Source of the DNA: DATGMS01 sp040905145
GTDB taxonomy: Bacteria > Bacteroidota > Bacteroidia > Cytophagales > Cyclobacteriaceae
DNA: 34,571 nucleotides
Assembly: GCA_040905145.1 (NCBI GenBank)
Contig: JBBDSC010000130.1
Location: forward strand, 1 to 34,571
Direction of reading: 5' to 3'
Shown here: one piece after another, positions 34,121-34,571 of the stretch
How the letters are laid out: every line of letters begins with the position of its first letter
Numbering within the stretch: position 1 is the first letter of the stretch
The notes under the pieces: generated by a model
Database searches by the model: none
What the model was told of the DNA's origin: nothing
The model's input: the letters and a program-made list of their open reading frames with translations, nothing else
Translations under genes and position numbers: made by a program

Positions 34121-34571
34121 ATAGCAATAAAAAGAAGTTGCCACCAGAACAACGTGAAGAACTACTCAGAGCATTAAAAGGCCGTTTTGAGAAAAACATG
34201 AACCGCCATAAAGGTCTTGAATGGACTAAAGTACAAGCAAAGCTGGACCCCGAGCCCTCGGGGAAAAAACTGTGGTCGCTTCATGAAATGGAAAGAACCG
34301 GCGGTGAACCGGATGTTGTTGGTTATGATAAAACGACGGGCGAATACATTTTTTATGATTGTTCAGCGGAAAGTCCTAAAGGCCGCAGAAGTATTTGTTA
34401 CGACCGCGAAGGGCTGGAGTCAAGGAAAGCACATAAACCGGAAAATACCGCTATGGATATGGCAGCTGCCATGGGCATTGAACTTTTAACGGAAGAAGAA
34501 TATCGAGAGCTGCAGCAACTTGGAAATTTCGATACGAAAACGTCGAGTTGGGTGAAAACACCTGCTGATAT
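34117..34571 (+). CDS. DUF4256 family protein, N-terminal part (runs off the right edge)
   Basis: From ATG 34117 the frame is open to the window end (151 codons): MNSNKKKLPPEQREELLRAL, then KGRFEKNMNRHKGLEW. The landmarks LWSLHEMERTGGEPDVVGYD, GEYIFYDCSAESPKGRRSIC, AMDMAAAMGIELLTEEEYRE and NFDTKTSSWVKTPAD identify the DUF4256 family. The family is well conserved among Bacteroidota and Firmicutes but its function is unknown. No signal peptide is present, so it is probably cytosolic. The ATG overlaps the stop of the preceding hybrid ORF by four bases. Its own sequence looks intact as far as seen. Confidence 0.88.
   Translation, partial: MNSNKKKLPPEQREELLRALKGRFEKNMNRHKGLEWTKVQAKLDPEPSGKKLWSLHEMERTGGEPDVVGYDKTTGEYIFYDCSAESPKGRRSICYDREGLESRKAHKPENTAMDMAAAMGIELLTEEEYRELQQLGNFDTKTSSWVKTPAD

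Overview
The window is from a member of the Bacteroidota, most likely a marine or soil member of the Cytophagales (Cyclobacteriaceae-like; this is inferred from gene content, not tested). The indicators are two SusC/SusD pairs, a DUF1501 plus DUF1549/DUF1553 'planctomycete-type cytochrome' pair, a giant SprB-repeat protein with a type IX secretion (T9SS) type B C-terminal domain, and a PorP/SprF partner. No tRNA, rRNA, CRISPR array or intact transposase was seen.

Layout. 1-160: the N-terminus of a flavin disulfide reductase running off the left edge. 160-893: decayed coding scraps, including a sulfatase-like tail. 894-5606 (minus): SusC1 then SusD1. Upstream lies a LacI-family regulator (5817-6753) broken by several frameshifts and stops. 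Near-identical LacI-type palindromes remain in front of susC1 and in front of the regulator itself. 6780-7917: eroded sequence ending in a sigma-70 ECF fragment. 7920-8958 (plus): an ATP-grasp (D-Ala-D-Ala ligase-like) gene split by two one-base homopolymer contractions. 9012-9524 (plus): a DinB-like protein. 9516-19494 (minus): a probable unit SusC2, SusD2, PSCyt1/DUF1549/LamG/DUF1553 protein and DUF1501 Tat protein. This is a nutrient-uptake and polymer-processing locus whose substrate cannot be read from the sequence.

19495-21709 is a gene graveyard: an aldo/keto reductase without its N-terminal third, an HNH endonuclease tail and an internally deleted catalase piece. Then 21710-31393 (plus) encodes a 3227-residue secreted protein. 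It has about 37 tandem SprB-type repeats, a PKD domain and a gliding-motility/T9SS sorting domain. A PorP/SprF-family outer-membrane protein follows at once (31445-32479). The pair matches the arrangement of sprB/sprF adhesin systems and is the most notable system here.

32480-34571: more decay. There is a YCF48/BNR-repeat fragment, a REP-associated tyrosine transposase fragment beside a GC-rich palindrome, and an ArsR remnant. An in-frame fusion of an SRPBCC/AHSA1 N-terminus with a dihydrofolate-reductase-like C-terminus follows, then a DUF4256 gene cut by the right edge. The recurring theme is intact, large cell-envelope loci separated by short stretches of heavily deleted genes.
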